Positions 33,172 to 42,709 of a stretch of 64,000 bases of DNA are shown here, piece after piece. Made by a program: the position numbers and the translations under genes. The number at the start of each line of letters is the position of its first letter. Positions within the stretch are counted from its first letter, which is position 1. Origin of the DNA: Alcanivorax profundi (GTDB lineage: Bacteria > Pseudomonadota > Gammaproteobacteria > Pseudomonadales > Alcanivoracaceae); assembly GCF_003597125.1 (NCBI RefSeq), contig NZ_QYYA01000003.1:1-64000 (forward strand). The letters run 5' to 3'. Under the pieces are notes generated by a model, which was not told the DNA's origin, made no database searches, and saw only the letters and a list, made by a program, of their open reading frames with translations.

Positions 33172-34689
33172 TCACATCACGGTAATGGGTTCGGTGACGG
33201 GGGGCATGGAGTAGCTTTCCGTCACGGTGCCGTTTTCCACACTTTCCAGGTGCACATCGAATTTCCACAGGCGATGCAGGTGGCGTAACACTTCCGTGGC
33301 GCTGTGTTCATCCAGGGGGCGGCCATCACTGCGCTGATGACGAAGGGTCAGGGCCCGGTCACCATGAAGGTTGGCGCTGACAATCTGGATGTTGGGTTCC
33401 TGAATGCTCAGATTGTATTGCTCTGCCAGTGCATCGCGGACTTTCTTGTAGCCGGTTTCGTTATGAATGGCAGAAACTTCCACGTAGTCATTGCGATCAT
33501 CGTCCATGATCTGGAAGAACTTGAAGTGGCGAATCAGGCGCGGTGACAGGAACTGCTGGATAAAGCTTTCATCCTTGAAGCTTTCCATGGCGAATTTGAC
33601 GGTTTGAAGCCAGTCGCTGCCGGCCATCTCCGGGAACCATTCCCGATCCTCATCGTCCGGATTTTCGCAGATGCGGCGAATATCCTGGAACATGTTGAAG
33701 CCCAACGCATAAGGGTTCATGCCGCTGTAAAAGGGGGCAGAGAAAGGCGGCTGGTAGACCACCTGGCTATGGTTCTGGAGGAATTCCAGCATGAAGCCGT
33801 CGGTCACCTTACCCGCGTCGTACAGGTCATTGAGGAGCGTGTAGTGCCACAGGCAGGCCCAGCCCTCGTTCATTACCTTGGTCTGACGTTGCGGGTAAAA
33901 GTACTGCGCCATCTTGCGCACAATACGAATGATTTCTCTTTGCCAGGGTTGTAGAAGCGGGGCGTTCTTTTCCAGAAAATAAAGCAGGTTTTCCTGGGGC
34001 TCAGCCGGGAACCGGGTCGCGGCTTCACGGGTGCGGGCTGCCGGTTGCAGCTGGGGGAAGGTGCGCCACAGTTCTGATACCTGTTTTTGCAGAATATCCT
34101 CACGCTCGCGCTGGCGCTTGCGTTCTTCAACGGCGGAAATCGGCGAGGGACGCTTGTAGCGGTCGACGCCATAGTTCATCAGGGCATGGCAGGAGTCGAG
34201 GGTTTCTTCCACCGCAGTGACCCCGTGACGTTGCTCGCAATCGGCGATGTAGTTACGCGCGAACACCAGGTAGTCGATGATGGATGACGCATCCGTCCAG
34301 GTTTTGAACAGATAGTTGCCCTTGAAGAACGAATTGTGTCCGTAGCAGGCGTGGGCAATGACCAGAGCCTGCATGGTGATACTGTTTTCTTCCATCAGGT
34401 AGGCGATACAGGGATCGGAATTGATGACGATCTCGTATGCCAGGCCCATCTGACCGCGACGATAGCGGCCCTCGACTTCAACGAACTGTTTCCCGAAAGA
34501 CCAGTGGTTGTAGCCGACCGGCATGCCCACTGATGAGTAGGCATCCATCATTTGTTCAGAAGAAATGACTTCGATCTGATTCGGGTAGGTATCCAGCCCG
34601 TACTTGTTGTGGGCAATGTCGGCGATGGCTTTGTCGTAGTCTGCCAGCAGTTCGAAATTCCAGTCAGACCCTTCAGACAGATACGTCAT
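33172..34689 (-). CDS. ycgB: SpoVR-family protein (YcgB-like)
   Basis: 505 aa, the third gene of the prkA-yeaH-spoVR operon, which is widespread in proteobacteria and induced in stationary phase and stress. Signatures: [120 protein letters not shown]. Conserved histidines and glutamates suggest a metal site, but no activity is established. Overlaps yeaH by 4 bp. Confidence 0.95.
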   Translation of the reverse strand: MTYLSEGSDWNFELLADYDKAIADIAHNKYGLDTYPNQIEVISSEQMMDAYSSVGMPVGYNHWSFGKQFVEVEGRYRRGQMGLAYEIVINSDPCIAYLMEENSITMQALVIAHACYGHNSFFKGNYLFKTWTDASSIIDYLVFARNYIADCEQRHGVTAVEETLDSCHALMNYGVDRYKRPSPISAVEERKRQREREDILQKQVSELWRTFPQLQPAARTREAATRFPAEPQENLLYFLEKNAPLLQPWQREIIRIVRKMAQYFYPQRQTKVMNEGWACLWHYTLLNDLYDAGKVTDGFMLEFLQNHSQVVYQPPFSAPFYSGMNPYALGFNMFQDIRRICENPDDEDREWFPEMAGSDWLQTVKFAMESFKDESFIQQFLSPRLIRHFKFFQIMDDDRNDYVEVSAIHNETGYKKVRDALAEQYNLSIQEPNIQIVSANLHGDRALTLRHQRSDGRPLDEHSATEVLRHLHRLWKFDVHLESVENGTVTESYSMPPVTEPITVM

Positions 34690-35969
34690 GCTTCTTCCAT
34701 CCTTTTCTTGAAGAGTTGCCGAAACACCGGGTAAATCTCACCGGGCTCATCTATCTGTGCGATGGAAAAGGCGCCGGGATGTCGAGCCATAATGGTTTCG
34801 TAATGATCCCATAGCGCCTGATGGGCCCGCGGCATGACTTCCACATAGGAGAAATACTGCATTTTGGGGAGCAGTTCTTCTTCAATCATTTTGGCGCAGG
34901 CGGGAGAGTCGTCATTCCAGTTGTCACCGTCGGAGGCCTGGGCGGCATAGATGTTCCACTGATCGACCGGGTAGCGCTCGTTGATGATGTCCCGCGTCAG
35001 TTTCAGGGCGCTGGAGACGATGGTGCCGCCGGTTTCCCGGGAATAGAAAAACTCCTCTTCGGTAACTTCCTTGGCACTGGTGTGATGGCGGATGAACACC
35101 ACCTCGATCTGGTCGTAGTTGCGTTCGAGAAACAGGTACAACAGCAGGAAGAAACGCTTGGCCAGGTCCTTCATGTCCTGATTCATGGAGCCGGAGACAT
35201 CCATGATGCAGAACATCACCGCACGGCTGACCGGTACCGGCTCCTTGATATGGTGGTTGAAACGCAGGTCGACGGTGTCCAGGTAGGGGATGCGTTCCAC
35301 GCGTCGCTCCAGCCGGGCAATCAGCTCGTCCAGTTCCTGAAGTCGTGCCTGGCGCTGCGGAGACTGATCCTGCTGTAGCAGTGTTTCGCGCTCTTCCTTC
35401 ATGTCACGGATGCGGCGTCGAGTGGCGGCGGTCAATGCCCGGCGGCGCATGGAGGCCTGGCGCATGGACCGGACGATGTTGATCTTGGCGGGCATGCCCT
35501 GGCTGACAATGCCGCCGTGGCGGGTCTTGAAGACCTGGGCGCCTTCAAGGTGGCGTTTCACCAGGTTGGGCAGTTCCAGATCTTCAAACAGGAAATTGAG
35601 AAATTCCTGCTTGTCGATTTCAAAGGCAAATTCATCCTGACCTTCACCCTGATCACTGGCGTCACCTTCACCGCTTCCCTGGCCGCCTCCGCCTTCCGGG
35701 CGTTTGAAGCGATCGCCCTGATTGAACTCCTTGTTGCCCGGGTGAACGATGCTGCGCTGTCCGCCGGGGCCATGGTGAAAGATGGGCTCCGAGAGGTCCT
35801 TTTGCGGAATGCTGATGCGCTCACCTTGCTCCATGTCCTGAATGGAACGGCGGTTGACCGCATCGTTGACGGCCTCACGAATGTGCGAGCGATAGCGGCG
35901 CAAAAACCGTTGCCGGTTCACTGTACTTTTTCGCTTGTCATTGAGGCGGCGGTCAATGATGTAGCTCAT
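34686..35969 (-). CDS. yeaH: DUF444 / YeaH-like protein with VWA-type domain
   Basis: 427 aa. N-terminal [26 protein letters not shown] region and [20 protein letters not shown], characteristic of YeaH. A Gly/Asp/Gln-rich linker ([20 protein letters not shown]) follows near residue 95. The C-terminal half has a VWA-like MIDAS start, [22 protein letters not shown]. Partner of the PrkA kinase: in Escherichia coli YeaG and YeaH act together under sustained nitrogen starvation. Sits between prkA and spoVR, separated from prkA by a 98-bp gap containing interleaved perfect inverted repeats. Confidence 0.95.
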   Translation of the reverse strand: MSYIIDRRLNDKRKSTVNRQRFLRRYRSHIREAVNDAVNRRSIQDMEQGERISIPQKDLSEPIFHHGPGGQRSIVHPGNKEFNQGDRFKRPEGGGGQGSGEGDASDQGEGQDEFAFEIDKQEFLNFLFEDLELPNLVKRHLEGAQVFKTRHGGIVSQGMPAKINIVRSMRQASMRRRALTAATRRRIRDMKEERETLLQQDQSPQRQARLQELDELIARLERRVERIPYLDTVDLRFNHHIKEPVPVSRAVMFCIMDVSGSMNQDMKDLAKRFFLLLYLFLERNYDQIEVVFIRHHTSAKEVTEEEFFYSRETGGTIVSSALKLTRDIINERYPVDQWNIYAAQASDGDNWNDDSPACAKMIEEELLPKMQYFSYVEVMPRAHQALWDHYETIMARHPGAFSIAQIDEPGEIYPVFRQLFKKRMEEA

Positions 35970-35987
35970 TCGTTTCTCCCGACTTCG

Positions 35988-36052
35988 CCGACGGCGACGA
36001 AGGTGCCCCGCTTGAGGCGCACGTCGTCGCCGTCGGTTCGCGCCTCAAGCGG
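35988..36052. repeat. Interleaved 13-bp inverted repeats (A-B-A'-B') between prkA and yeaH
   Basis: A = CCGACGGCGACGA (35988-36000), B = CCGCTTGAGGCGC (36008-36020), A' = TCGTCGCCGTCGG (36024-36036), B' = GCGCCTCAAGCGG (36040-36052), all pairings perfect. Because A' precedes B', the two stems cannot nest; together they would form an H-type pseudoknot, or else two mutually exclusive hairpins. It is transcribed as the prkA-yeaH spacer, 18 bases before the yeaH start. Could be a regulatory RNA fold or an unusual palindromic repeat. Confidence 0.8.
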
Positions 36053-36067
36053 CGCGCTGCAGCGGCG

Positions 36068-37990
36068 TTACTGCGCCTTTCTCACACGCAGATACCATTC
36101 GGATAGCAGGCGTACCTGCTTCTCGGTATAGCCGCGGGAGACCATTCGTTGCACAAAGTTGTTGTGCTTGCGCTGGTCGTCCTCACTGCCCTTGGCGTTG
36201 AATGAGATGACGGGCAACAGGTCTTCCGTGTTGGAGAACATCTTTTTCTCAATCACGTCTCTCAGTTTCTGGTAGCTCAACCAGCTTGGGTTCTTGCCGT
36301 GGTTGTTAGCGCGGGCTCGCAGTACAAAATTCACCACTTCGTTGCGGAAGTCCTTGGGGTTGGAAATGCCTGCGGGTTTTTCGATTTTTTCCAGGTCTTC
36401 GTTGAGCGCCTGACGATCGAAAATTTCGCCAGTATCCGGGTCACGGAATTCCTGATCCTGAATCCAGAAATCCGCATAGGTGACGTAACGGTCGAAGATG
36501 TTTTGCCCGTACTCGGAGTAAGACTCCAGGTAGGCGGTCTGAATTTCCTTGCCGATGAATTCCACATAGCGCGGCACCAGGTATTCCTTGATAAAGCGCC
36601 GATACTGCTCGGATTGTTCCTGAGGGTATTGCTCCTGTTCGATGCGTTGCTCCAGTACATGGATCAGATGTACCGGGTTGGCCGCCACCTCGGCGTGATC
36701 GTAGTTGAACACCTTGGAAAGAATCTTGAAGGCAAAGCGGGTGGAAAGTCCGTTCATGCCCTCGTCTACGCCGGCCATGTCGCGATATTCCTGCATGGAT
36801 TTGGCATGCGGGTCCACATCTTTCAGGTTCTCGCCGTCGTACACCCGCATCTTCGAATAGATACTGGAATTTTCCGGTTCTTTCAGGCGGGTGAGGATGG
36901 AGAACTGCGCCAGCATGTGCAGGGTGTCAGGGGCGCACTGGGCATCGCGCAGGCTGGAGTTTCTCAGCAGCTTGTCGTAGATCTGCACTTCTTCGGTGAC
37001 GCGCAGGCAGTAGGGCACCTTGACGATATAGACGCGATCGATGAAAGCTTCATTGTTCTTGTTGTTACGGAAGGTGTGCCATTCCGCCTCGTTGGAGTGC
37101 GCAAGAACAATGCCGTCATAGGGGATGGCGCCGAGGTGCTCGGTACCATTGTAGTTGCCTTCCTGGGTGGCAGTGAGCAAGGGGTGCAATACCTTGATTG
37201 GCGCCTTGAACATTTCCACAAATTCCAGGATGCCCTGGTTGGCCCGGCACAGGCCACCGGAGTAGGCATAGGCATCCGGGTCGTCCTGAGCGAAGTCTTC
37301 CAGTTTGCGGATGTCCACTTTGCCGACCAGTGCCGAGATGTCCTGGTTGTTCTCATCGCCGGGTTCGGTCTTGGCTACGGCCACCTGATCCAGAATGGAG
37401 GGGTAGCGTTTTACTACCCGAAACTGGCTGAGGTCGCCGCCAAATTCATTCAGGCGTTTTACTGCCCAGGGTGACATGATGGTGCGAATGTAACGGCGCG
37501 GGATGCCGTATTCTTCTTCCAGAATCGGCCCGTCCTCTTCCGGGTCGAACAGCGACAGGGGGGAATCGTTTACCGGCGACCCCTTGATGGCGTAGAAGGG
37601 CACGCGCTGCATCAATGCCTTGAGCTTTTCGGCCAGTGAAGACTTGCCCCCGCCGACCGGGCCGAGCAGGTAAAGAATCTGTTTCTTCTCTTCCAGCCCC
37701 TGGGCGGCGTGGCGGAAATAGCTGACGATGTTTTCAATGACTTCTTCGAGGCCGTAGAACTCATCGAAGGCGGGGTAGCGGCGGATCACCTTGTTGGAAA
37801 AGATGCGTGACAGTCGGGGGTCCTGGGAGGTATCGACCATTTCCGGTTCGCCAATGGCCATCAGCATACGCTCCGGGGCGGTGGCGTAGGCGCTGGGGTC
37901 GCGTTTGCACAGGTCCAGGTACTCCTCCAGCGACATTTCTTCTTGCTGGGTCGCTTCGAAACGGTCCTGGTAGTGGCGGATAATGCTCAT
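36068..37990 (-). CDS. prkA: PrkA-family serine protein kinase (YeaG-like)
   Basis: 640 aa. AAA+ like N-terminal domain with Walker A YLLGPVGGGKSSLAEKLK and the PrkA region (RYPAFDEFYGLEEVIENIVSYF, GLCRANQGILEFVEMFKAP, DGIVLAHSNEAEWHTFRNNKNNEAFIDRVYIVKVPY), then the C-terminal kinase-like domain ending RGYTEKQVRLLSEWYLRVRK. Stress / starvation kinase; first gene of the prkA-yeaH-spoVR operon. AGGAGG with 8-nt spacing precedes the ATG. The upstream gap (37991-38265) is AT-rich and should contain the promoter. Confidence 0.96.
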   Translation of the reverse strand: MSIIRHYQDRFEATQQEEMSLEEYLDLCKRDPSAYATAPERMLMAIGEPEMVDTSQDPRLSRIFSNKVIRRYPAFDEFYGLEEVIENIVSYFRHAAQGLEEKKQILYLLGPVGGGKSSLAEKLKALMQRVPFYAIKGSPVNDSPLSLFDPEEDGPILEEEYGIPRRYIRTIMSPWAVKRLNEFGGDLSQFRVVKRYPSILDQVAVAKTEPGDENNQDISALVGKVDIRKLEDFAQDDPDAYAYSGGLCRANQGILEFVEMFKAPIKVLHPLLTATQEGNYNGTEHLGAIPYDGIVLAHSNEAEWHTFRNNKNNEAFIDRVYIVKVPYCLRVTEEVQIYDKLLRNSSLRDAQCAPDTLHMLAQFSILTRLKEPENSSIYSKMRVYDGENLKDVDPHAKSMQEYRDMAGVDEGMNGLSTRFAFKILSKVFNYDHAEVAANPVHLIHVLEQRIEQEQYPQEQSEQYRRFIKEYLVPRYVEFIGKEIQTAYLESYSEYGQNIFDRYVTYADFWIQDQEFRDPDTGEIFDRQALNEDLEKIEKPAGISNPKDFRNEVVNFVLRARANNHGKNPSWLSYQKLRDVIEKKMFSNTEDLLPVISFNAKGSEDDQRKHNNFVQRMVSRGYTEKQVRLLSEWYLRVRKAQ

Positions 37991-38265
37991 GCCGGCTTCC
38001 TCCTGCGGAACCTAAATTGTCACAACGAAACTACATTGAGGGTGATTCCTTGTTAGTGAAAATTACGTGTAAATAAATGGGAAAACGATGTCGCTGAGTA
38101 TCGCTGCCAACGTCATCAGACAGCTTTAGGATGTAACCAAACCGCGCAGCAAGTCAAAGGGAAGCGAAAAGATTTTTGCCAAAAAAAGGATGAAGTGTAG
38201 GGATGTCGGGCTGGGCGTCACGTGGCCTGCAGGCTGCGCGGGTTTTTGAAAAGATTTTTTGAAAA
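37991..38265. other. AT-rich intergenic region upstream of prkA
   Basis: 275 bp between prkA and apaH, both on the minus strand. It contains the strong prkA ribosome-binding site and A/T-rich runs (AAGATTTTTTGAAAATC near 38252, AAAAAAAGG near 38182). No confident sigma-S, sigma-54 or terminator pattern could be fixed by eye. No ORF was found. Confidence 0.5.
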
Positions 38266-39072
38266 TCAGCAGTGGCACTGAATTCGTGTGAGATCGTCCA
38301 GCCGCAATGCCGTCAGGCTGCCGCCCCAGACACAGCCGGTATCCAGTGCGTCTACCTTGGCGACCCCGGTATGGCCCTCGAGGGCGGCCCAGTGGCCAAA
38401 CAGCAGGCGGGTGCCGGTGGCTTTGCGCTGTGGGTGCAGGAACCAGGGTAAAAAGCCGCGGGGGGGAGCGTCCGCTTCGCCCTTGGTGGTCAGATCCAGT
38501 TCTCCGGCGGTGTTCACGAAACGCATTCGGGTGAAGTGGTTGGTGATCACCCGCCAGCGGTCGGGGCCGGCAAGGCTGTCGTCCCAGCCTGCGGGCTGGT
38601 TTCCGTACATATGGGCGAAGAACTCGCCGCAGCGATCGTCTTTCAGTACCGCCTCCACTTCTGCGGCGCGGCTGCGGGCTTCAGCCAGGGTCCACAGCGG
38701 TGGAATGCCGGCATGGGTGAGGGTGGCGTTGTGCTCGGCGAGATCGATCAGCAGCGGGTGCTGTTGCAGCCAGCCCAGTAATTCGACGCGATCCGGGGCA
38801 TTGAGGATCTCTGCAAGGGTGTCCTTGCGCTTGCTCTCGGTTGCGCCGTGGGCTACCGCCAGCAGATGCAGGTCGTGGTTGCCCAGCACGCTGTGCACAT
38901 TGTCACGCAGCTGATATACCCGCCGCAGGGTGCCTAGCGAATCCGGGCCGCGGTTGATCAGATCCCCGGCCAGAAACAGCCGGTCACGATCCGGGTTGAA
39001 AGCGATTTTTTTCAGAAGACAATCAAAGGCTTCCAAACACCCCTGCAGATCCCCAATAGCGTAATCGCTCAC
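38266..39072 (-). CDS. apaH: Symmetrical bis(5'-nucleosyl)-tetraphosphatase ApaH
   Basis: Hydrolyses diadenosine tetraphosphate to two ADP. 268 aa. Metallophosphatase motifs YAIGDLQGCLEAF (GDxQG), FLAGDLINRGPDSLG (GDxxxRG), SVLGNHDLHLLAVAHG (GNHD), LTHAGIPPLW and FGHWAALEG. The start at 39072 is GTG, preceded by GGAGG. Last gene of the lptD-surA-pdxA-rsmA-apaG-apaH operon. Confidence 0.97.
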   Translation of the reverse strand: MSDYAIGDLQGCLEAFDCLLKKIAFNPDRDRLFLAGDLINRGPDSLGTLRRVYQLRDNVHSVLGNHDLHLLAVAHGATESKRKDTLAEILNAPDRVELLGWLQQHPLLIDLAEHNATLTHAGIPPLWTLAEARSRAAEVEAVLKDDRCGEFFAHMYGNQPAGWDDSLAGPDRWRVITNHFTRMRFVNTAGELDLTTKGEADAPPRGFLPWFLHPQRKATGTRLLFGHWAALEGHTGVAKVDALDTGCVWGGSLTALRLDDLTRIQCHC

Positions 39073-39094
39073 CCGACCTCCCCGACTGCAGGCC

Positions 39095-39115
39095 TGTTGC
39101 GTGTTGCGTGTTGCG
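39095..39115. repeat. Short tandem repeat TGTTGCG x3
   Basis: Three perfect copies of a 7-bp unit in the apaG-apaH gap, with a partial fourth. A similar TGTTGCATGTTGCGTGT occurs at 52218. Likely variable in copy number; no function evident. Confidence 0.6.
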
Positions 39116-39126
39116 TGCTGGCGTTA

Positions 39127-39528
39127 TCAATGAAGTGCATGCGGTACAGCAAGGGTGAAGGCCGGAATGTCTGCATCAAAATGAATGCCATCTTCGCCAA
39201 TCATCTGGTAACTGCCACGCATACTGCCGACTTCGGTTTCCAGTACTGCGCCGCTGGTGTAGCGGAAGCTCTGCCCGGGTGCCAAGTGCGGTTGTTCGCC
39301 GATCACGCCTTCGCCGTGGACTTCCTGAACACGCTCTTCCCCATCGGTAATCACCCAATGACGGGTCAGCAGTCGGGCACTGACGGTGCCTTCATTGAGG
39401 ATGGTGATGTGGTAGGCAAACACCCAGCGCTGGCTGGCCGCGTCGCTCTGGTCGGCAAGGTATTCGGTTTCCACGGTAACCCTGATCTGGTGGCGTGGGT
39501 CACTGGGGGGCCGGTGGCTGGCGGTCAT
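39127..39528 (-). CDS. apaG: ApaG (Co2+/Mg2+ efflux-associated) protein
   Basis: 133 aa from ATG 39528; the 41-codon upstream extension in frame is not coding. Family signatures IRVTVETEYLADQSDAASQRW (start of the FN3-like fold), FAYHITILNEGTVSARLLTRHW, ITDGEERVQEVHGEGVIGEQP, LAPGQSFRYTSGAVLETEVGSMRGSY and FDADIPAFTLAVPHALH. Function is not settled; it is conserved next to apaH and rsmA, as here. Confidence 0.96.
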   Translation of the reverse strand: MTASHRPPSDPRHQIRVTVETEYLADQSDAASQRWVFAYHITILNEGTVSARLLTRHWVITDGEERVQEVHGEGVIGEQPHLAPGQSFRYTSGAVLETEVGSMRGSYQMIGEDGIHFDADIPAFTLAVPHALH

Positions 39529-39571
39529 GGGTGCTCTGTCTCCCGATGCTGGCGGTGATGGTGCGAAGAAA

Positions 39572-40357
39572 TCAGCTCTGTGGCGGGCTGAGATTGGCCA
39601 GTGCCACATAGTCGGCCACGGACAGTTGATCCGGGCGCAGGCCAGCATCAATGCCTGCGGCCTCGAACTGCTCCAGGCTAACCAGGGATTTTAAACTATT
39701 GCGGATCGCCTTGCGTCGTTGTGTGAAGGCCTGAGCCACCAGGCGGCGCAAATGGTCTTCATCGTCGGCAGGGTGCGGCAGTGTCGGGTAGGGCAGCAGC
39801 CGTACCACGGCGGAATCCACCTTGGGGGGTGGGCTGAAGGCGCCCGGTGGGACAAAGAACAGGTAATCGGCCTGGCAGTAGTACTGCACCATGATCGACA
39901 GGCGCCCCCAGTCCCGGGTGCCCGGGCTGGCTGTGAGCCGGTCCACCACCTCCTTCTGCAGCATGAAGGTCATGTCGCTGATGGCATCGGACTGGCTGAG
40001 CAGGTGGAAGATCAAGGGGGTGGAGATGTTGTAGGGCAGATTGCCCACGACTCGCAGGGGCTTGTCCGCCGGCTTGAGGGTACGGAAATCGAACTTCAGG
40101 GCATCGCTCTCATGAATGCTCAGGCGGTCAGGGGTGTTTTCCTGGCGCAGCAGAGTAATCAGGTCGCGGTCCAGTTCCACCACGTGCAGGTGTGGCAAAT
40201 CTTCCAGCAAGGGGTAAGTGAGGGCGCCACGCCCGGGGCCGATCTCCACCACGGTATCGTCCTGCTTCAGGTCCAGGGTGCGGACCATGCGGTCGACCAG
40301 ATTGCGGTCGTGCAGGAAGTGCTGGCCGAAACGCTTGCGGGTGCGGTGTTCTGTCAT
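39572..40357 (-). CDS. rsmA: 16S rRNA dimethyltransferase RsmA (KsgA)
   Basis: Dimethylates A1518 and A1519 of 16S rRNA. 261 aa. RKRFGQHFLHDRNLVDRMV, SAM-binding VVEIGPGRGALTYPLLE, GNLPYNISTPLIFHLL (NLPY catalytic motif), MLQKEVVDRLTA, and the C-terminal helical FTQRRKAIRNSLKSL. One base separates it from the pdxA stop, consistent with the conserved pdxA-rsmA operon. Confidence 0.98.
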   Translation of the reverse strand: MTEHRTRKRFGQHFLHDRNLVDRMVRTLDLKQDDTVVEIGPGRGALTYPLLEDLPHLHVVELDRDLITLLRQENTPDRLSIHESDALKFDFRTLKPADKPLRVVGNLPYNISTPLIFHLLSQSDAISDMTFMLQKEVVDRLTASPGTRDWGRLSIMVQYYCQADYLFFVPPGAFSPPPKVDSAVVRLLPYPTLPHPADDEDHLRRLVAQAFTQRRKAIRNSLKSLVSLEQFEAAGIDAGLRPDQLSVADYVALANLSPPQS

Positions 40358-40358
40358 G

Positions 40359-41387
40359 TCATGGGTCCTGTGGGGTCGCCAGATTCAGCGCCAGGCGGGT
40401 AGCAGCGACCAGGCTGCCAACCTTGGCCTGGCCGGTACCTGCCAGCTCGAAGGCGGTGCCGTGGTCCACGGAGGTGCGGATAAACGGCAGCCCCAGGGTG
40501 ATGTTGATAGCTTCGCCAAAACCGGCGTACTTGAGTACGGGCAGGCCCTGATCATGGTACATGGCGAGTACGGCATCGTGCTGGTTCAGCAATGCAGGCT
40601 GAAAGGCGGTATCAGCGGGCACCGGGCCAGTGAGGGTAAAGCCCTGCTGGCGCAAGTGCTCAAGTGTAGGGATGATCACGTCCAGTTCTTCGCGCCCCAG
40701 ATGGCCGCCTTCCCCGGCATGGGGGTTGAGGCCCAGCACCAGAATGCGTGGCTGCGCAATGCGGTACTTGTTGACCAGATCATCGCGCAAAATGGTGAGA
40801 GTGCGGGTCAGGCTATCGGGGGTGATAGCGGCGGGGACTTCACTGAGCGGAAGATGGGTGCTGGCCAGCGCCACACGCAGGTCGCGGGCTGTCAGCATCA
40901 TCACCACCCTGTCTACGGCGGCTTGCGCAGCCAGAAACTCGGTATGCCCGGTAAAGGCAGGGTCGGCACCCTCGCAGATCACGTTCTTGGCGACCGGAGC
41001 TGTCACCATGGCCGAAAAGGTGCCGTCCAGGCAGCCACGGGCGGCGCGGGTGAGCATATCCAGGGTGCCCTGGCCGGTGGCCGGGTTGGGTTGGCCTGCG
41101 GTCACCGGGGCGCCGGCGGGAGTGTGCCACACGCAGACAAAATCCGGGGTCAGCGGGTCACGAATGGCGGGGTCGCCGGGCTGCCAGTCACCCAGGGAGG
41201 GTGTCTTGCCAAGCAGGGCGGCCCGTTGGCTCAATACGGCTTTGTCACCAATCAGCACCAAGGGCTGCTCTGGAAACAGAGCGGGCAAGGCCAGAGCCAG
41301 ATCCGGACCGATACCGGCCGGGTCGCCGCAGGTAATGGCAATGGGACGTTCTGGTGTCAGACGTCCGGCGTCCGACGGCTGGCTCAC
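40359..41387 (-). CDS. pdxA: 4-hydroxythreonine-4-phosphate dehydrogenase PdxA
   Basis: Vitamin B6 synthesis. 342 aa. ITCGDPAGIGPDLAL start, metal-site histidines in FTGHTEFLAAQ (His), MLTARDLRVALASTHLPL, LGLNPHAGEGGHLGREE and DAVLAMYHDQGLPVLKYAGF. The start at 41387 is a GTG overlapping the surA TGA (GTGA), so it is translationally coupled. Length normal. Confidence 0.97.
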   Translation of the reverse strand: MSQPSDAGRLTPERPIAITCGDPAGIGPDLALALPALFPEQPLVLIGDKAVLSQRAALLGKTPSLGDWQPGDPAIRDPLTPDFVCVWHTPAGAPVTAGQPNPATGQGTLDMLTRAARGCLDGTFSAMVTAPVAKNVICEGADPAFTGHTEFLAAQAAVDRVVMMLTARDLRVALASTHLPLSEVPAAITPDSLTRTLTILRDDLVNKYRIAQPRILVLGLNPHAGEGGHLGREELDVIIPTLEHLRQQGFTLTGPVPADTAFQPALLNQHDAVLAMYHDQGLPVLKYAGFGEAINITLGLPFIRTSVDHGTAFELAGTGQAKVGSLVAATRLALNLATPQDP

Positions 41388-42709
41388 AGGCGAATATCCA
41401 CGTAGGACTCGCCGCGTTTTTCCTGAATCCAGGTTTCCAGTTCTTCTTCGAAACGGCGCTTCTGAAGCGCCTGGGTTGCCTGCATACGGCGGAATTCGTC
41501 GCTCATGTCCGTATCGCGAATGTCGTCGACGCGCAGGAAATGCCAGCCGTACTGGGTCTCAAAAACGGGCGACAGCTCACCCGTCGGGGTATTGAGCATC
41601 ATGTCTTCGAATTCCGGCACCATTTCACCCCTGTTGACCCAACCCAGTTCGCCGCCATTACGGGCGCTGCCCGGGTCATCAGAATGCTCGGCTGCCACCG
41701 GGGCAAATTCACTTTGCCCGCTGGCGATCTGGTCGTGCAGGCGCTGGGCTTGCGCGTGGGCCTGTTCACTGTTGGTCAGGGCGTCGGTCTTGATCAGTAC
41801 ATGGCGCACCTGATACTGGGTCACTACCTTCTCGGCGCCGCCACGGCGGTCGATCATCTTGAGAATGTGAAAGCCGGCGCCAGAGCGAATGGGAGCTGAA
41901 ATCTCGCCCTTTTGCAGTGAAAGGGCGGCTTCGGAGAACAGGCTTGGCCACTGGGCCGCCGGTCGCCAGCCCAGATCACCGCCTTCCAGGGCCTTGGGGC
42001 CATCTGAGACGGATACCGCCACTTGCTGGAAATCTTCACCGCCGGCAAGGCGATTCTCAACGTCCTGGGCCTTGGACTGGGCAGCCTGGACGTCTTCCGG
42101 CGATGCGCCACCGGGTACGCGAATCAGGATATGGCCGAGGCGAAAATCTTCCTCGAACATCTGCTTACCCATCTCGGAGCCCAGAAAACGGTCCACTTCA
42201 CGGTCTGTGATGCGGATACGGGAGGCGACACTGCGTTGCTGCAGGCGGGAGATGATCATGTCTTCGCGGATCTGCTCGCGGAACTGGTTCCAGTCGTAAC
42301 CGTCTTCACGCATGGCGGCGGCGAAGTCTTCCAGGGTCATACCGTTCTGGCGAGCGATGCCCGACATGGCCTGGTTGAGGCTGGCATCGTCCACCTTGAT
42401 GCCTGCGCGCTCTGCCAGTTGAAGTTGCACCCGCTCGGTGATCATGCGGTCCAGCACCTGTTCGCGCATGATGGCGGGAGGGGGCAGTTGCTGGCCCTTG
42501 TCCTGGAACTGCAGGGCGATCACGTTGATGCGCTCATCCAGTTCGCTGGCCATGATGGCGCCATCATTCACGACAGCCACAATGCGATCCAGCATCTGAA
42601 CTTTAGCCTGGCCCAGTACCGGAAGGGACAAGGCCATGGCCAGCATCAACCAGCGCAGGGCGCTGGTGGGGTGAATGCTGCGTGCAGCGTGCAGCGTCTG
42701 GTTATTCAT
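41384..42709 (-). CDS. surA: Periplasmic chaperone / peptidyl-prolyl isomerase SurA
   Basis: Folds outer-membrane proteins including LptD. 441 aa from ATG 42709, which follows AGGAGAG with a 5-nt gap; the upstream in-frame codons are not needed. Signal peptide near LMLAMALSLPVLGQAKV, N-domain (LDRIVAVVNDGAIMASELDER, ITERVQLQLAERAGIKVDD), two parvulin domains (FQQVAVSVSDGPKALEGGDLGW; FAPVAAEHSDDPGSARNGGELGW), and a C-terminal helix. Overlaps lptD by 8 bp. Confidence 0.97.
   Translation of the reverse strand: MNNQTLHAARSIHPTSALRWLMLAMALSLPVLGQAKVQMLDRIVAVVNDGAIMASELDERINVIALQFQDKGQQLPPPAIMREQVLDRMITERVQLQLAERAGIKVDDASLNQAMSGIARQNGMTLEDFAAAMREDGYDWNQFREQIREDMIISRLQQRSVASRIRITDREVDRFLGSEMGKQMFEEDFRLGHILIRVPGGASPEDVQAAQSKAQDVENRLAGGEDFQQVAVSVSDGPKALEGGDLGWRPAAQWPSLFSEAALSLQKGEISAPIRSGAGFHILKMIDRRGGAEKVVTQYQVRHVLIKTDALTNSEQAHAQAQRLHDQIASGQSEFAPVAAEHSDDPGSARNGGELGWVNRGEMVPEFEDMMLNTPTGELSPVFETQYGWHFLRVDDIRDTDMSDEFRRMQATQALQKRRFEEELETWIQEKRGESYVDIRL

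Noticed and set aside
36299-37474. A long antisense frame over prkA
   Set aside because: Complement of a conserved kinase gene with no independent start signal or family signature.
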